In this document: positions 11,155 to 23,467 of the stretch, piece after piece | Layout: each line of letters begins with the position of its first letter | Position numbering within the stretch: the stretch's first letter is position 1 | Assembly: GCA_026874595.1 (NCBI GenBank) | Contig: CM049317.1 | Coordinates: 35,242,901-35,306,900 of the forward strand | Direction: 5' to 3' | DNA: 64,000 bases | Source of the DNA: Sipunculus nudus | Taxonomy: Eukaryota > Annelida > Sipuncula > Golfingiida > Sipunculidae | Program-made: the position numbers and the translations under genes | Notes under the pieces: generated by a model | What the model was told of the DNA's origin: nothing | Database searches by the model: none | What the model saw: only the letters and a program-made list of their open reading frames with translations

Positions 11155-13850
11155 CTGGTGATACTTAGTCAACTGTTGTGATTTGCCGTAATCTTTGTCA
11201 TCTCTTGTGATTTGCAGTAATCTTTGTCATCTCTTGTGATTTACAGTAATCTACGTCATATTAGTCATCTCTTGTGATTTGTAGTAATCGTCATCTCTTG
11301 TGATCTGCAGTTATCTTCGTCATCTCTTGTGATTTAAAGTAATCTTCGTTGTCAAAGTCATCTCTTGTGAATCTTCATCTCATGTGATTTGCAGCAAATT
11401 TCGTCATCTCTTGTAATTGGCAGTAATCTTCGTCATGTCTTGTGATATGTAGTAATCTTCGTCATTTCTTGTGATTAGTAGTAATCTTCGTCATCTCTTG
11501 TAATTAGCAGTAATCTTCGTCATCTCTTGTGATTGGCAGTAATCTTCGTTATCTCTTGTAATTAGCAGTAATCTTCTTCATCTCTTGAGATTGGCAGTAA
11601 TCTTCGTCATCTCTTGTAATAAGCAGTAATCTTCGTCATCTCTTGAGATTTGTAGTAATCTTCGTCATCTCTTGTGATTTGTAGTAATCTTCATATCTTG
11701 TGATTTGCAGTAAAGTTTGTCGTCTCTTGTAATTGGCAGTTATCTTCGTCATCTCTTGTGATCTGCAGATATCTTCGTCGTCTCTTATGTTTAACAGTAA
11801 TCTCCATCATCTCTTGCATTTGGCAGTAATCTTCGTCATCTCTTGTAATCTGCAGTTATCTGCGTCATCTCTTGTGATTTACAGTAATCTTCGTCATCTC
11901 TTGTAATTAGCAGTAATCTTCGTCATGTCTTGTGATATGTAGTAATCTTCGTCATTTCTTGTGATTAGTAGCAATCTTCGTCATCTCTTTTAATTAGCAG
12001 TAATCTTCGTCATCTCTTGTGATTGGCAGTAATCTTCGTCATCTCTTGTAATTAGCAGTAATTTTCGTCATCTCTTGAGATTGGCAGTAATCTTCGTCAT
12101 ATCTTGTAATTAGCAGTAATCTTCGTCATCTCTTGAGATTTGTAGTAATCTTCGTCATCTCTTGTGATTTGTAGTAATCTTCATATCTTGTGATTTGCAG
12201 TAAAGTTTGTCGTCTCTTGTAATTGGCAGTTATCTTCATCATCTCTTGTGATCTGCAGATATCTTCGTCGTCTCTTATGTTTAACAGTAATCTTCGTCAT
12301 CTCTTGTTACCTGCAGATATCTTCGTCTTCTCTTGTGATTTGCAGTAATCTTCGTCATCTCTTGTGATCTGCAGTTATCTTCGTCATATCTTGTGATTAA
12401 CAGTAATTTTCGTCATCTCTTGTAATTAGCAGTAATCTTCGTCATCTCTTGTGATTTATAGTAATCTTCATATCTTGTGATTTGCAGTAAAGTTTGTCGT
12501 CTCTTGTAATTGGCAGTTATCTTCATCATCTCTTGTGATCTGCAGATATCTTCGTCGTCTCTTATGTTTAACAGTAATCTCCATCATCTCGTGCATTTGG
12601 CAGTAATCTTCGTCATCTCTTGTGATCTGCAGTTATCTGCGTCATCTCTTGTGATTTACAGTAATCTTCGTCATCTCTTGTTATCTGCAGATATCTTCGT
12701 CTTCTCTTGTGATTTGCAGTAATCTTCGTCATCTCTTGTGATCTGCAGTTATCTTCGTCATCTCTTGTGATTAACAGTAATTTTCGTCATCTCTTGTAAT
12801 TAGCAGTAATCTTTGTCATCTCTTGTGATCTGCAGTTATCTTCATCATCTCTTGTGATCTGCAGTTATCTTCGTCATCTCTAATGATTTGAAGTTATCTT
12901 TGCCCTCTCTTGTAATTTACAGTAATCTTCGTTATCAAAGTCATCTTTTGTTATTTGTTGTAATCTTCATCTCTTGTAATTTGCAGTAATCTTCGTCATC
13001 TCGGTAATTGGCAGTAATCTTCGTCATCTCTTGTGATCTGCAGTAATCTTCGTCACCTCTTGTGATTTGCAGTAATCTTCGTCATTTCTTGTGTTTGCAG
13101 AAGTCTTTGTCATTTCCTGTGATTTACAGTAACTTACGTCATCTCCTGTGATCTGTAGTAATCTCCATCTCTTGGGATTTGCAGTAATCATCGTCATCTT
13201 TTGAAATTGGCGGTATCTTTGCCATCTCTTATGATCTGCAGTTATCTTTGTCATCTCTTGTGATTTACAGATTTCTTGTGTTTGCAGAAGTCTTTGTCAT
13301 TTCCTGTGATTTGCAGTAATCTTCGTCATCTGTTCTGATTTGCACTAATCTCCGTCATCTTTTGTGATTGGCAGTAATCTTCGGCATATGTTGTGATTTG
13401 CAGTAATCATCGTCATCGCCTTTGATTTGCAGTTATCTTCGTCATCTATTGAAATTGGCAGTAATCTTTGCCATTTCGTGTAATCTACAGTTATCTTTGT
13501 CATCTCTTCTGTTTTACAGTAATATTCGTCATCTCATGTGATTTGCAGTAATCTTCTTCATCTCTTGTGATTTACAGTAATCTTCGTCGTCTCTGGTGAT
13601 TTGCAGTTATCTTCGTCATTTCTTGAGATATACAGAAATCTTTGTCCTTTGCTTTGATCTGCAGTAGTATACGTCATTTCCTATGATCTACAGTAATCTC
13701 GTCGTCATCTCTTGTGATCTGAACCAATCTTTGCCGTTTCTTGTAATCTGCAGAAATCGTTGTCATTTTTTTATATGCATTACTCTTCGTCATTTCTTGT
13801 GATCTGCAGATATATTCGTGAACTCTTATGATTTACAATGATCTTCGTAG
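11155..13850. repeat. 29-bp minisatellite with higher-order structure
   Basis: About 90 tandem copies of a roughly 29-bp unit of the form TTGTGATTTGCAGTAATCTT followed by CGTCATCTC. A higher-order period of about 490 bp (17 units) is visible: the variant CGTCATGTCTTGTGATATGT recurs at 11431 and 11921, and the variant CAGTAAAGTTTGTCGTCTCT recurs near 11707, 12197 and 12485. Divergence rises toward the right edge. The short open frames inside are products of the repeat and not genes. Confidence 0.95.
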
Positions 13851-14309
13851 ACCATCATACCTCTTCAGACATAGACGGTATCTATCAGATGAGTTAAGAT
13901 TTTGATTAAATCGCATATTTAAGAGCAGAATAAATGGTGCCAATGTCGTGAGCTACATTTTGTCAATCACTCCCGTTCGGCCTTTCCCAAACTGATGAGT
14001 TGTGAATACTGTAGATAAAGCGAATCAGCACAACACCCGTATAATGTAATAATAATTTAATAAACATATGTTGATTAAAAAGATCAAAAGATATGATGTG
14101 CTTTCTGCCAGGAAAAAAATAATGCGATACCAATAGGGAAAGGAACGGGTTATCGTCATGGAGTTGGGGTACGATATTAATGTGTTATTTTCATATTCCC
14201 AAAGTGAAAATAACACAGTAATATCGATTGAAATGTTATTTGTTTGTTTTAATACTGAAAAGAAATCATTTTGCACCTTCGTTTTCTTGTCGGCTCACTT
14301 TTCCCGGTT
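13851..14309. other. Intergenic, nothing recognised
   Basis: No supported gene or repeat apart from the tail of the minisatellite. Confidence 0.5.
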
Positions 14310-15422
14310 TCAGAAATACAGTGAATGCTGGTGATTTACAAGGCAAAGGGTTTTCTTTGCTGACAATGCCCTTTGGCCAGATGTCAACCATTTCCCCTTG
14401 CCCAGCGATTTCAGAACTTTCTCTGGTGCATTCTTTAAGTTCCCTTGAACTAACCTTTCCCTGGTTGTCAAGCTCTTTTCTACTATTTTTGCACTTGCTT
14501 CAGCAATTAATCTTATCACACTGAAACACGAATTTTCTCGTTTCCTCGTTCGCGACCACAGCTGAGTTGTTTTTGTTGGGATGGCATTTCTCAGTTGTGT
14601 CTTTGCTTGTGTCTACAACTTACCTTTGTCTGCTAGACAGAGATTTGTGTGCTGTAACGTCTAAAATTGCTCTCTTCACACTGGACAAATAATTCTCAGT
14701 CGTTTTCCCTCTTCCAATAACAAATAACTTTCCCTTTTAGACTGAACCTATTGTATTGCTTCCTGGCCTGCTTCTACTCTCTCCACATCTGACGGAGACT
14801 TCTCCACTTTGTCTCCGCTTCCCTCTGCTGTATTCCTACGAACGTCCGTATTTCATGATTTTTTTCACTGGAAATGGATTTCTGTGCTGCTTTCTCGTTT
14901 CTATCTGAAAATACTCTTTCCCGATTGTGGTTAGTTTTCTCTGCAGTCCTCGTGCCTGCAAAGGCAACTAACATTATCTGTTTCCCGTTCTATCACTCAA
15001 TTCTGAGTCTAATCATTCCTCTGTTTTAGCGCCTGCTGCTGAGAATAAGTTTTCTATGCTAGGCAGGGATTACATTGCTGTTTCTTCCCTTTTTTCTGCA
15101 ACTTTCAGAACATGGACATTGGACATGGATGTCATCGTTTTCTCACTTACATCCGTATTAACTCTTACGACGTTTGACTGGTAGTCGTCTGATATTTGTT
15201 TGGTTGTTATCTATTTCTTGATGGGCAAGACTTCTTTGATTTTTCCTCTAACATCATCCTAATAGACTTCAATTTACCTTCTATTTCATCACTGGGGCCT
15301 GTGATATTTGACACGGAATTCCATGTTGAGTGATCATGTGGGCAAAAACTTTTCTCAGTCTGTGATGCAAAAATACGATGGCTAGCACCTACATCCTTTG
15401 CACATAGCCGTGTGTGTGACAT
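14310..15422 (-). pseudogene. Broken coding-like stretch, unidentified
   Basis: Three consecutive minus-strand frames (15422-15207, 14974-14774, 14519-14310) have coding-like composition: rich in K, E, S and R, with coiled-coil-like parts such as EIEGKLKSIRMMLEEKSKK. They are separated by frameshifts and stops. The GC content is higher than in the flanks. Read together they could be a decayed charged, coiled-coil protein such as a retroelement ORF1 or a retroposed gene, but no family motif was recognised. Confidence 0.3.
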
Positions 15423-15430
15423 ACATTTTT

Positions 15431-18400
15431 GGTGAAAAGGACTCCATGTTGTCCAGATCTTCCAGGCGCACCCTTCTGGTCCTAAAATATAGATTTTTTT
15501 TACAAAAGTCTATATCGTGTTTAAAGAATCTCCGAAAGCAGTCCTGAACCTACGATGACATAACGTCATTTAAAGAAAAAACCAAAGTCTTGATAAACAA
15601 CGAACAAGGCGAAATCATTCGGCTCAATCTATTTCAGCTTAAAATATCTAAAGCAGCTCTTTTCTCTGTATTACATATAGATTTCCGTGCTATACAAAAT
15701 GAAAGTAAGTTTTCAACCATTATGTCCGTTGAACGAGACTGTGACGTTTGTAATTAACCTTTTTGCAATTCTTTCAGAGTCTTCATTAATCCTGTTTTGT
15801 CAGAGCTTGTGGTAACTGTATCAATTCTGATCAGGGCCATCTTTAATAAATCACGCCAAATGTTATGTATACATATAGGAAGACATAAGCAACAGAAGGG
15901 CCTTCATGTTTAAATAGTAAACGCTTTGTTATCTTCAGATTTAAGATAAAGGCGAGTAGAAAACAAGATACAAACAAGATACAAACTTTAAACGAGAAAT
16001 TTCATTATTTTTTTCCATAAGGTATATTGATAACTAAAACCGTAGAACTGCATAATTTGTAAATACATACCCTGAGGTGTGGAAAGTTCCATTGCATTAA
16101 ATTGGCTTGCGTAAGCCGTAACCGAAACAATTAAAATGGCAAATAATGCCATAATCCCCATCTAGACGAGGATTACCCATTAATTCAAGGAAGTTTGCCG
16201 AGATTCCTCAGCAGGGCAAATTAAAAAAAGGCACACAATATACCTGGACGTCGTTTTTAATAAGCCTTTAATTTCAATATTTTATTGTCATTACTCCTTC
16301 ACGTGCTGTACATGCAACTGAAAACTGAAAGCTGATTTATAAGTTCTGTGTCACGTATTGTTCCTGTTTACTTTAACTGGTCATCCTCCAAAACAGGTTA
16401 ATTAAACCATTCGATATTGAATAAATTTAATAAATACTCAATTTAATTTTTTTTCCTTTTTTAATGCACTTCAAAATGGCCGTTTAATGTTTTTTAATAC
16501 ATACACTGTATTGATTGCCAAAGACACCTTTCGAAAATTATTAAGAAAATATAGGAAAAAAAGCGAATTCATTGTGAATGGATTGTTATGACTGTTTTCC
16601 TTTTTCCTAATAGATCTCAGTCAGAGTATCCCCTTCCCTTCCTGGTGTGTGTGTGTGTGTGTGTGCGTGCATGCGTGCGTGCACATATTATCATATGTCG
16701 TTTGGTCAGGTACTTGAGTACCTTGCCTGAATCATTTCTTCCAGTATTGTGGCATTACAAGAAGACGAAGCAACTGATAGACAAAACAGATATACTTATA
16801 TAAACATAAACATAAATATGTGTTTCGCTCATTGAGCACGCAAATATATAATTGAAACTTCAAAGAAACGGAATCAATAACGGATGTATTAAGAAGACCT
16901 TAAGATCATCGGGATTAAGAATATACAAAGAAACGTGAACATCTGAGAATCACAATATAACAATCATGTTATGGTCATAAAGATATATGTCAACTGTTTA
17001 GAGTGCGTCGATTCCCCATGCCTATGACTGAGAGAACGTACTGTGTCATTGACAGTTGAATGCGTATGGGGGTCTATGATGAATATCTTAAGGAGGAAAA
17101 ATATTTACCTAATGATTGTACGTCTAGGATTTTGTTCTCCTAATAAACCTAAGTAAGTTTGATGTTGTGGATATATAATTAAAATATTTATAATATCCAA
17201 ATTAACTGGTTTACCTCTTCGCTTTTGGTGATTACGTAATTAGCGGGTATCTGTTAAAGAGCACATGATGTTTCTGGCCAGGATCTGTTCATTGGTATTT
17301 ATTTTTCTTTAGTTGGATTAAATACTCTAAGCTATATTTACAGTTACCAAGAGAAGGTGGCGTCAATTTATTTAAGGCGTTGAGAGGGTTATAAGATACT
17401 AAGATACTTCAGACTCAAAAATGTTAGCTGGGATTTTATTTTCGTGGTCTCGTGGGTCAAGGTAGTCCACAGATTCATGATTTCGATGATCGATTAATAA
17501 TCAGATTGAAGTTTAAGATTTAGGTTAGTTACGTGGTAAGTGAGTTAAGAGTTCAGTGAGATAAGCGGTATGCGAGTTAAGAGATAAGTTAGGTGAGCTG
17601 AGTCAGGAGGTGTTTAGAGAGTCAACAAAATAAACAGTCATGATTTCCAATTCGGGAGAGATACAAAGGTTTGTTATGAACCTGTTAACTCTTTTCATCT
17701 TCGCCTTCAGAAACAATATGATATATGTCCTTGCATTGTTCAAGGTCAGGTAAACATTAAGCCGAACCCCGAAAAGAAAAGCTTATTAATTTTGAAAAGT
17801 TCATTTCTATTAGGCCGGCGATTGCAGACTTCTGGTGATTTTTTTCACCATGACCACCCCATAGCCTTTCCCAATTATCGCCCGGTTCTGTCCCTGTTTG
17901 CACCCTTCCGCCAGAGGCCGTTTAAAGTACTCCTCGAGTTCGAAATCGTTGGTATGGTCGGTTCTTCTTGACTCAAATGTCAAGACTCTAAAATCAATAT
18001 TTAATACATTTAAAAGAAACATCTTTTGATTCCATTTCGCTTGCGCATGCTTACAAAATATTACTTATTTCGTGAAGTTCTTACCACATAAACACCCATG
18101 TTTATGTAATTTGCCTAATCCAACATGTTTGAATGGACTCAATTACAATATTTTCTATTGTAAGGACTATCTTCCCTACATCTATTCTTATGCCTCTGTT
18201 GTATTTAGAAACCCTAGTGCATTGCTGGGATTTTATTTCTTTACCTACAATCCCTAACCAGTCGAGTAGTACTCTTGTGAGTGGCGATAGATCTCCCATA
18301 CGACTGAGATTAAAATATAAATTATATTAGCCACAGATGACAGATTTTACCATAATGTTTATGTTTTAATTTTATCACTCCATGGCAGATCACCATTAAT

Positions 18401-19241
18401 GCTTGGTCGTGTCTTGTTCGCGGTAGCTCTTGGATTTTGATGTATCTCATATTTTTTTTTTTGCCTTATATTTTTTCAAGCATCTTTATTACTGTTTAAC
18501 TTGCGGACGACTGAGGGTTTGGAGAGACTGCAGCGTGTGAGTGAAGGGTATGATGGAGGGAACGGGGATGCAACCTTTACGATCGCTCACCGCTTGCAGA
18601 CAAATATTGCTTGTGTTACCAGTGGATTCGAAGATATAAACTCGATTTTACAACTGAAAGCACATTTTATTTTGAACAGTTCGAATATTACAAAATGAGT
18701 CCCTCCAAAAAAATATTAGTTAAACCCGAACGCCTCTGAGCATTTTCTTTTATATATGACACATATTAACACATTTTACTAGGCAAGACCAGTTTGTTAA
18801 AATATTAAAAAAACCTTTTCTTTCGTGTTAAGAGTAAAAAAAATGGCCTTGATCAGACACTACTGACTTTTCTTAATCATTTATAAGAAACCGAAATCTT
18901 TTGACAACCACTAAAACCGAGAAACCGATCTTACCAATGACAGTTTGTTGCTCAATGCGAGGTATTAACATTCCCTCAAATATGATGATTTCTAACAGTA
19001 TTTGACCTTCATGACACTAAGTATGTTGTGATACAGAGTGCGAACAATATCTTACAATAATATACTGGTAATTAACAGCATGGATGAGGAATTCGAATAT
19101 TATCAAAAGGAAATAATGAACGCTTTAAAGATTAGTCGTTCGCATGGAAATACTAAGAAAAGTAAAACAACATCTATTCAAAAAGACAAATACAGAAGAG
19201 CAACAATTTCACAGATATCAAGCTTGCTTGTCACGGCCATA
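15431..19241. other. Intergenic, nothing recognised
   Basis: AT-rich sequence with a (GT)n tract near 16645-16666. The frames at 17810-18022 (minus), 18133-18330 and 18501-18698 (plus) show no family motif. No RNA gene was seen. Confidence 0.5.
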
Positions 19242-19492
19242 TCAGTATGTTATTTTCTCACAAATATAAGGATTTAGCAGAAATCCTGCTGCATCGTACC
19301 AGTGCCACGCGTAATTTTCCAAAGAAAGGACAAGGAAATCTTCTCTTTTTAAAATTACCCTGTTCTCTGGTTGACCTGGGCCCCAGAAGGTGAAGTTCAG
19401 AGCTTTTCCTGTGGCTTTCCACTTCCATAACGTTTGCTCATCTTCATCCGACCCGGAAGTCCAGAAATATCTGCTATGATTGTCCAGTCTTC
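19242..19492 (-). CDS. Lectin gene exon 4 (C-terminal half of C-type lectin domain and stop)
   Basis: The 251-bp exon follows acceptor GTCTCAACAG and ends with stop codon TGA. It encodes RYFWTSGSDEDE, LWKWKATG, FWGPGQPEN and NPYICEK. The inner disulfide cysteines expected after ED and before the last strand are absent. Confidence 0.8.
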
Positions 19493-19543
19493 CTGTTGAG
19501 ACAAATGTATACGAGCCAAACAATTCTTTATGTTCTTACAGCA

Positions 19544-19584
<41 letters not shown>

Positions 19585-22500
19585 CTGTTCCTAAATACAA
19601 TCTGAAGAAGAAGCCTGTGTGCATCGAAAGGCTCGTGTGTAATTAAACAAAAAAAAGTCTATCTGTAAGGCGTCATCCTTCCTCTTTACCTACAGTTCGA
19701 CTACAGAATGACACGGCTATACCATATTAGCACATTCACTTGATTGCTGACATATTTGACGTAGTCTGCAAGTAGTTATCATTTTACATAACACACAGGA
19801 AGTGCCCTCTAATGTTATACTTATTAACCTTTTCTAATTGATTTTTCGATATGCCTCTGTTCCTCGAGAGTCTCTATACTTATCAGATCAGCCCCGCCAG
19901 CTCTGCATTCAGACCGTGCATCAAACCATGACTTCAGGCCGATGACGATAAAGAGGTAACATGATGGCCTACACTGGCCGTTATCGTCAATTCTCCCGCA
20001 CGAGAACCGGTCACCGTACCATTTAGAGCATTCTGGTCCTGCAGAAACAATGCCGAAGTTACAGCATTCAAGATCTAATGAGTGTTTCAATTAGCTGGAG
20101 AAAAAGATAAACAACATAAAAAATAACGTCTCTTTTACATTGCACTCGTAAGCCAGTAGGTACAAATATTTTATATTCTCTAATGGCCCGGTTTCTCTAG
20201 GAGAACAAATTATGCCCTGCCTTCATTGGAAGTCAAGGGCAATCGTAAGACGGTCGCACAAGTCAATGGTGATCGCTTGTGGTAACAAACAACTACGGGA
20301 GAATAACTGGTCGTAAAGCCTAACATTACCGTCCGAGTCCCGGTGGAATTTAAAATCGGCAGAGCAGGGAGCTGCTTACTCATTTTAAAATTCCGGCTGA
20401 CATCTATCGATTTTTAGAGGTTGTGGTCAAATAAGTATCGATACCCGGCCGAGTCCAAAGATTTTTTTTCTGAACCTGAAATGTTAAGGGGCCCGACAGG
20501 ACGTCGTTCCAAGCACGTCCGAGCCTCCCCGATCATCTTTCGAACTAGTCCGACGCTCTTTTTACTGACCGAAGGTCCTCAGTGGTCCGCTCGACCTAAA
20601 AAAAAAACGCACCGACTTCGGACGTTTCAAAAGATCCCCTTGCGGTGCCCGCTGGGAGCCCAGGCGATGTCTTTAGAGCTGGCGTGGCTGTGGGTAGTCT
20701 AAGTTGATCGTAGGTTGTCTTTAAACGTTCCGTTAAAAATAACCTAACCGAGTCGCTACAAACCACTTCCTTTCGACCACCGGTTGGTCATAGGGTGGTC
20801 TTAAGCCTATGTCTCACTTACTACGTCCTTCTACGGTGTTTCACGGTTCAACTACGACAAGCCACAACGTGGCAGTGTAAGGAATGAACGTTCTCCCCAC
20901 GGTATTTCCCATTCATCCACGGAGCTGCTACAGTAATAAACACGTTTTTCAACGGCAAAACGTGGCTTGTCGTAGAGGAACGTGGGTAGACCCCGTTCTT
21001 CCCAGTGCTCGCCACGCCCTCGCTGCGGTACTGCTCCTGATAGCTACGTTCTCATACGGCAGTGTCACGGTAACCACAATCAGCCAGGTCTTCTTAGGGT
21101 ATCCCCATGCAATGGACCACGTTCTGGGATGACAAGAGGATTAACCGTGGCTCAGCTTCCAGGATCTGACACGTCAAATCTGTTCTATCCAGGTGCCATG
21201 GGGTGGACATTTCTGTGTCAGGGACCACGTTCTGTCCCGTTCGTTTTGAACATTTCAAAGAGAAGGTGGGTGGGCCCGCACGTTATTCACGTCCCCCTAC
21301 GGTGTCCTACGATTAAGCCACGTTCTGCTCAGTTCTCCCACGACCTTCACGAAGGGGGTGCACTGTAGACAGAACGTGGTGAACCGTAGACAGAACGTGG
21401 TGAACCGTAGACAGAACGTTGTAAGTGAGACCTTATCCGCACAACCACATCTAGATCCAAGACTAGCATCTATGGTCTTAAAACAGGTTGCAATAAGTCA
21501 CTGCTGGCAAAGTTCGTCCGATAGTTTTTTTAATGTGACCGCAACTGTTTAATGCCAAATAGTCGCAGTCTAACAATACGACCAAATGTTATTTGCGAAG
21601 AGTCGCGGTCGCACGTGATCGTGGCACAGGTTATGATTGGGCTTAAGTTGTTCAGCCATTTCTTTGGCTGTTTATAAATGTGAACAACATGAAGCAGGTA
21701 TACATGGTCAAGAAATAGTCAGTTCCGCTCACTAATAGGATCGATTTGCCCAATATGTCTTGTCACTGGGTATGTCACAACTAATATGTGTTTAAAAAAG
21801 AAATGAACCGATGTAATGGGACATTAACTCAAACCAGTTCATATTTGACATTACTCATACATTTTCACGTAAATTTTCACTGAATCATTTGTCCATATTG
21901 ATATTGATGATAAAATATAATAGATCACAGACAGGCAGAGAACAAGGATCAAGCTTAAGTTAACAACTGGCACTACAAATTTAATGTTTACAAGATTCAG
22001 CTATTTTGTACCCCCTATGATTAATGCAGGTTATTATTATATGACGGAGTTTGGTCTTAAAATAACCATAGTTTGAAGCGTCATAGTAATAAGATCCAGC
22101 TACCTAAATGTCTACATAAAGCGTAATTTCTAATTCCATGCATCAGTGGGATAAACTACCGACTTTCACCTTCAATACAGTCCTTCGCATAATTGGGAAA
22201 CAAGACAACTGCATGCACATGCCGCACCACGTACGGAATACACAAATAGTTAATTTCATAGGGGAAAATTCGCCATGTTTATCAGAAATTCTTAACATTT
22301 TTCATAACAGTTTGGCTTTCACAATTGGCATTTTTGAAATTAAGGAAATTACTTACTTGTTACTAGACCAGCATTCGAGATTACAAAGATTCGTTTCCTA
22401 GGTTTCGTCGGACTGGGCCTGTTAACTGGTGCCAGTTGACCAAGCTCCGACGTAGACAGGACTTCCGTATGTGGTGACTTGTTCATCGCTTCAAGATTAG

Positions 22501-22995
22501 GATGCGGGGCGGACTGCGTTTCATCCTGAGATCTGCTCACTGGTGCCGTCTCCTTCCCATGCTGGTCGCCGTTTTCAGAGGTCATTTTCTTAAATAAGCA
22601 CGTGGAACTTTCCATGTGTGTTCCACAGACGCCGTCGGTAGTTACTTCCTCAGAACACATGCGCATGCGCACTCTCAAGGCCAAGTGACACATGTGCATA
22701 TCATTTGGCCCATCCGATTCCAAAGTTTCTTTTTTAAAAAATAACAGTGAATACACGCCATTCTTAGTTACTGACTTTATTGTATAAATATATTACACAC
22801 AAACACACACAAGAACTCACACACAAACGCACACACCCACCAATCCACACACACACACACATATATATATAAATAGTCGGAATTCAGTTGCATTCTTGTT
22901 GCGAATATTACAATGAATGAATATAAACCTTCAACTGATACTCCCATTCCAATCAAGAGCCATATGAACAAGGAAAGGTGGTGCACCGGCTCCAT
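19242..22995 (-). CDS. Secreted C-type lectin domain protein, four exons
   Basis: Four minus-strand exons (22995-22929, 22770-22357, 20038-19829, 19492-19242) join into 313 codons. All three introns begin GT, end AG and are phase 1, as is usual for extracellular modular proteins. Residues 1-22 form a signal peptide. Residues 23-81 hold four cysteines (C50, C61, C71, C80) in a PAN/apple-like pattern, followed by a Ser/Pro/Gln-rich linker. Residues 183-313 are a C-type lectin fold: CRPSCYLF, W198, C205, GGADLISIE, W253-W255, WGPGQP (267-272) and the terminal YICEK with C308. C205 and C308 can form the long disulfide. The two inner cysteines are replaced (F283 in EDF; none near 300). The sugar-binding motif position reads QPE, not EPN or QPD, so calcium-dependent sugar binding is doubtful. 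Likely a secreted recognition protein; the ligand is unknown. The gene model is inferred by eye, not from transcripts. Confidence 0.72.
19541..19580. repeat. (TA)n microsatellite in lectin intron 3
   Basis: A pure TA run inside the 336-bp intron, about 50 bp upstream of the exon 4 acceptor. Confidence 0.85.
19829..20038 (-). CDS. Lectin gene exon 3 (N-terminal half of C-type lectin domain)
   Basis: The 210-bp exon follows a good acceptor (TTTCTGCAG) and ends at AAAAG before GTTAAT. It encodes CRPSCYLF, KSWFDARSEC and GGADLISIE, the classic first half of the fold. Confidence 0.8.
20420..21440. repeat. GC-richer degenerate repeat block in lectin intron 2
   Basis: About 1 kb of clearly higher GC than its surroundings. 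The words CCACGTTCT, CTACGGTGT and their relatives recur irregularly, for example near 21117, 21226 and 21317. It ends in a clean 21-bp triplicate (next entry). The longest open frame (20982-21368, plus) has no motif. It may be a captured fragment or a decayed tandem repeat. It lies in the 2.3-kb intron of the lectin gene. Confidence 0.5.
21364..21426. repeat. Three 21-bp tandem repeats
   Basis: Three copies of CGTAGACAGAACGTGGTGAA plus C; the third diverges at its end. Confidence 0.9.
22357..22770 (-). CDS. Lectin gene exon 2 (PAN/apple-like region and linker)
   Basis: The 414-bp exon begins after AAAGTCAG and ends at a consensus donor GTAAGT (22356-22351). It encodes CHLALRVRMRMC and GVCG plus C80, a spacing that resembles PAN/apple modules in mollusc lectin-like proteins. 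It then runs into a hydrophilic linker rich in S, P, T and Q. The PAN call is by pattern only. Confidence 0.6.
22929..22995 (-). CDS. Lectin gene exon 1 (signal peptide)
   Basis: The ATG is at 22995. It encodes 22 residues with the hydrophobic core LSLFIWLLIGMGVSV and one extra base. The donor GTTTAT starts at 22928. The downstream 158-bp intron contains a (CA)n tract (about 22795-22865). The start is chosen because it is the only ATG giving a signal peptide in phase with exon 2. Confidence 0.65.
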
Positions 22996-23045
22996 AAAGG
23001 CAGCTTGTGAATCCTCCGGTCGGCCGAGTACGCCGAGTCTGACTG

Positions 23046-23052
23046 TTATAAA
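23046..23052 (-). promoter_or_regulatory. Candidate TATA box of the lectin gene
   Basis: TTTATAA on the minus strand, 51 bp upstream of the proposed ATG. It would place transcription start roughly 25 bp before the ATG. This is position-based inference; such words are frequent in AT-rich DNA. Confidence 0.3.
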
Positions 23053-23387
23053 CCTTGAACTGTCTGCAGGGTCGATTGAACTGCATTTACGTGTTAATTA
23101 GATATGGTCAGCCTTGTTTACAGAGTCGGATGTATCCTGTACGATAACGGACACAATTAATTTATCTGATGTATCCAATTAATTTATCTGATGTATTCTG
23201 TACGATGACTGAAAAAAAAATTCTTTCAAATTAATTTATCTATTGTACCCTGTACGATGACTGAAACATTCTTCCCAATTCATTTAATTAATTAATAAAA
23301 ATTAATATCGAGTCTGGCAAGAATCGCTTAATAAAGACTGACAGCTTGCAAAGCAAACTTAAACTGACAATTAATGTCGCGTTACTG

Positions 23388-23467
<80 letters not shown>

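Noticed and set aside
12510-13254. Open frames in the 29-bp minisatellite
   Set aside because: They follow the repeat period on both strands and have no start context or motif.
11155-13850. Regular 29-bp repeats resembling a CRISPR array
   Set aside because: There are no unique spacers, the units are directly adjacent and variable, and there are no cas genes. It is a eukaryotic minisatellite.
17810-18022. Minus-strand 70-codon frame with GKGYGVVMVKK
   Set aside because: It looks somewhat protein-like, but I could identify no family, splice partner or duplicate in the window.
19038-19277. Plus-strand 79-codon frame with a hydrophobic end
   Set aside because: It overlaps the last lectin exon in antisense, has no motif and no clear promoter or poly(A) signal.
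20421-21368. Plus-strand open frames of 82-128 codons in the GC-rich block
   Set aside because: Overlapping frames all stay open because of high GC. None has a motif, and they lie in a lectin intron.
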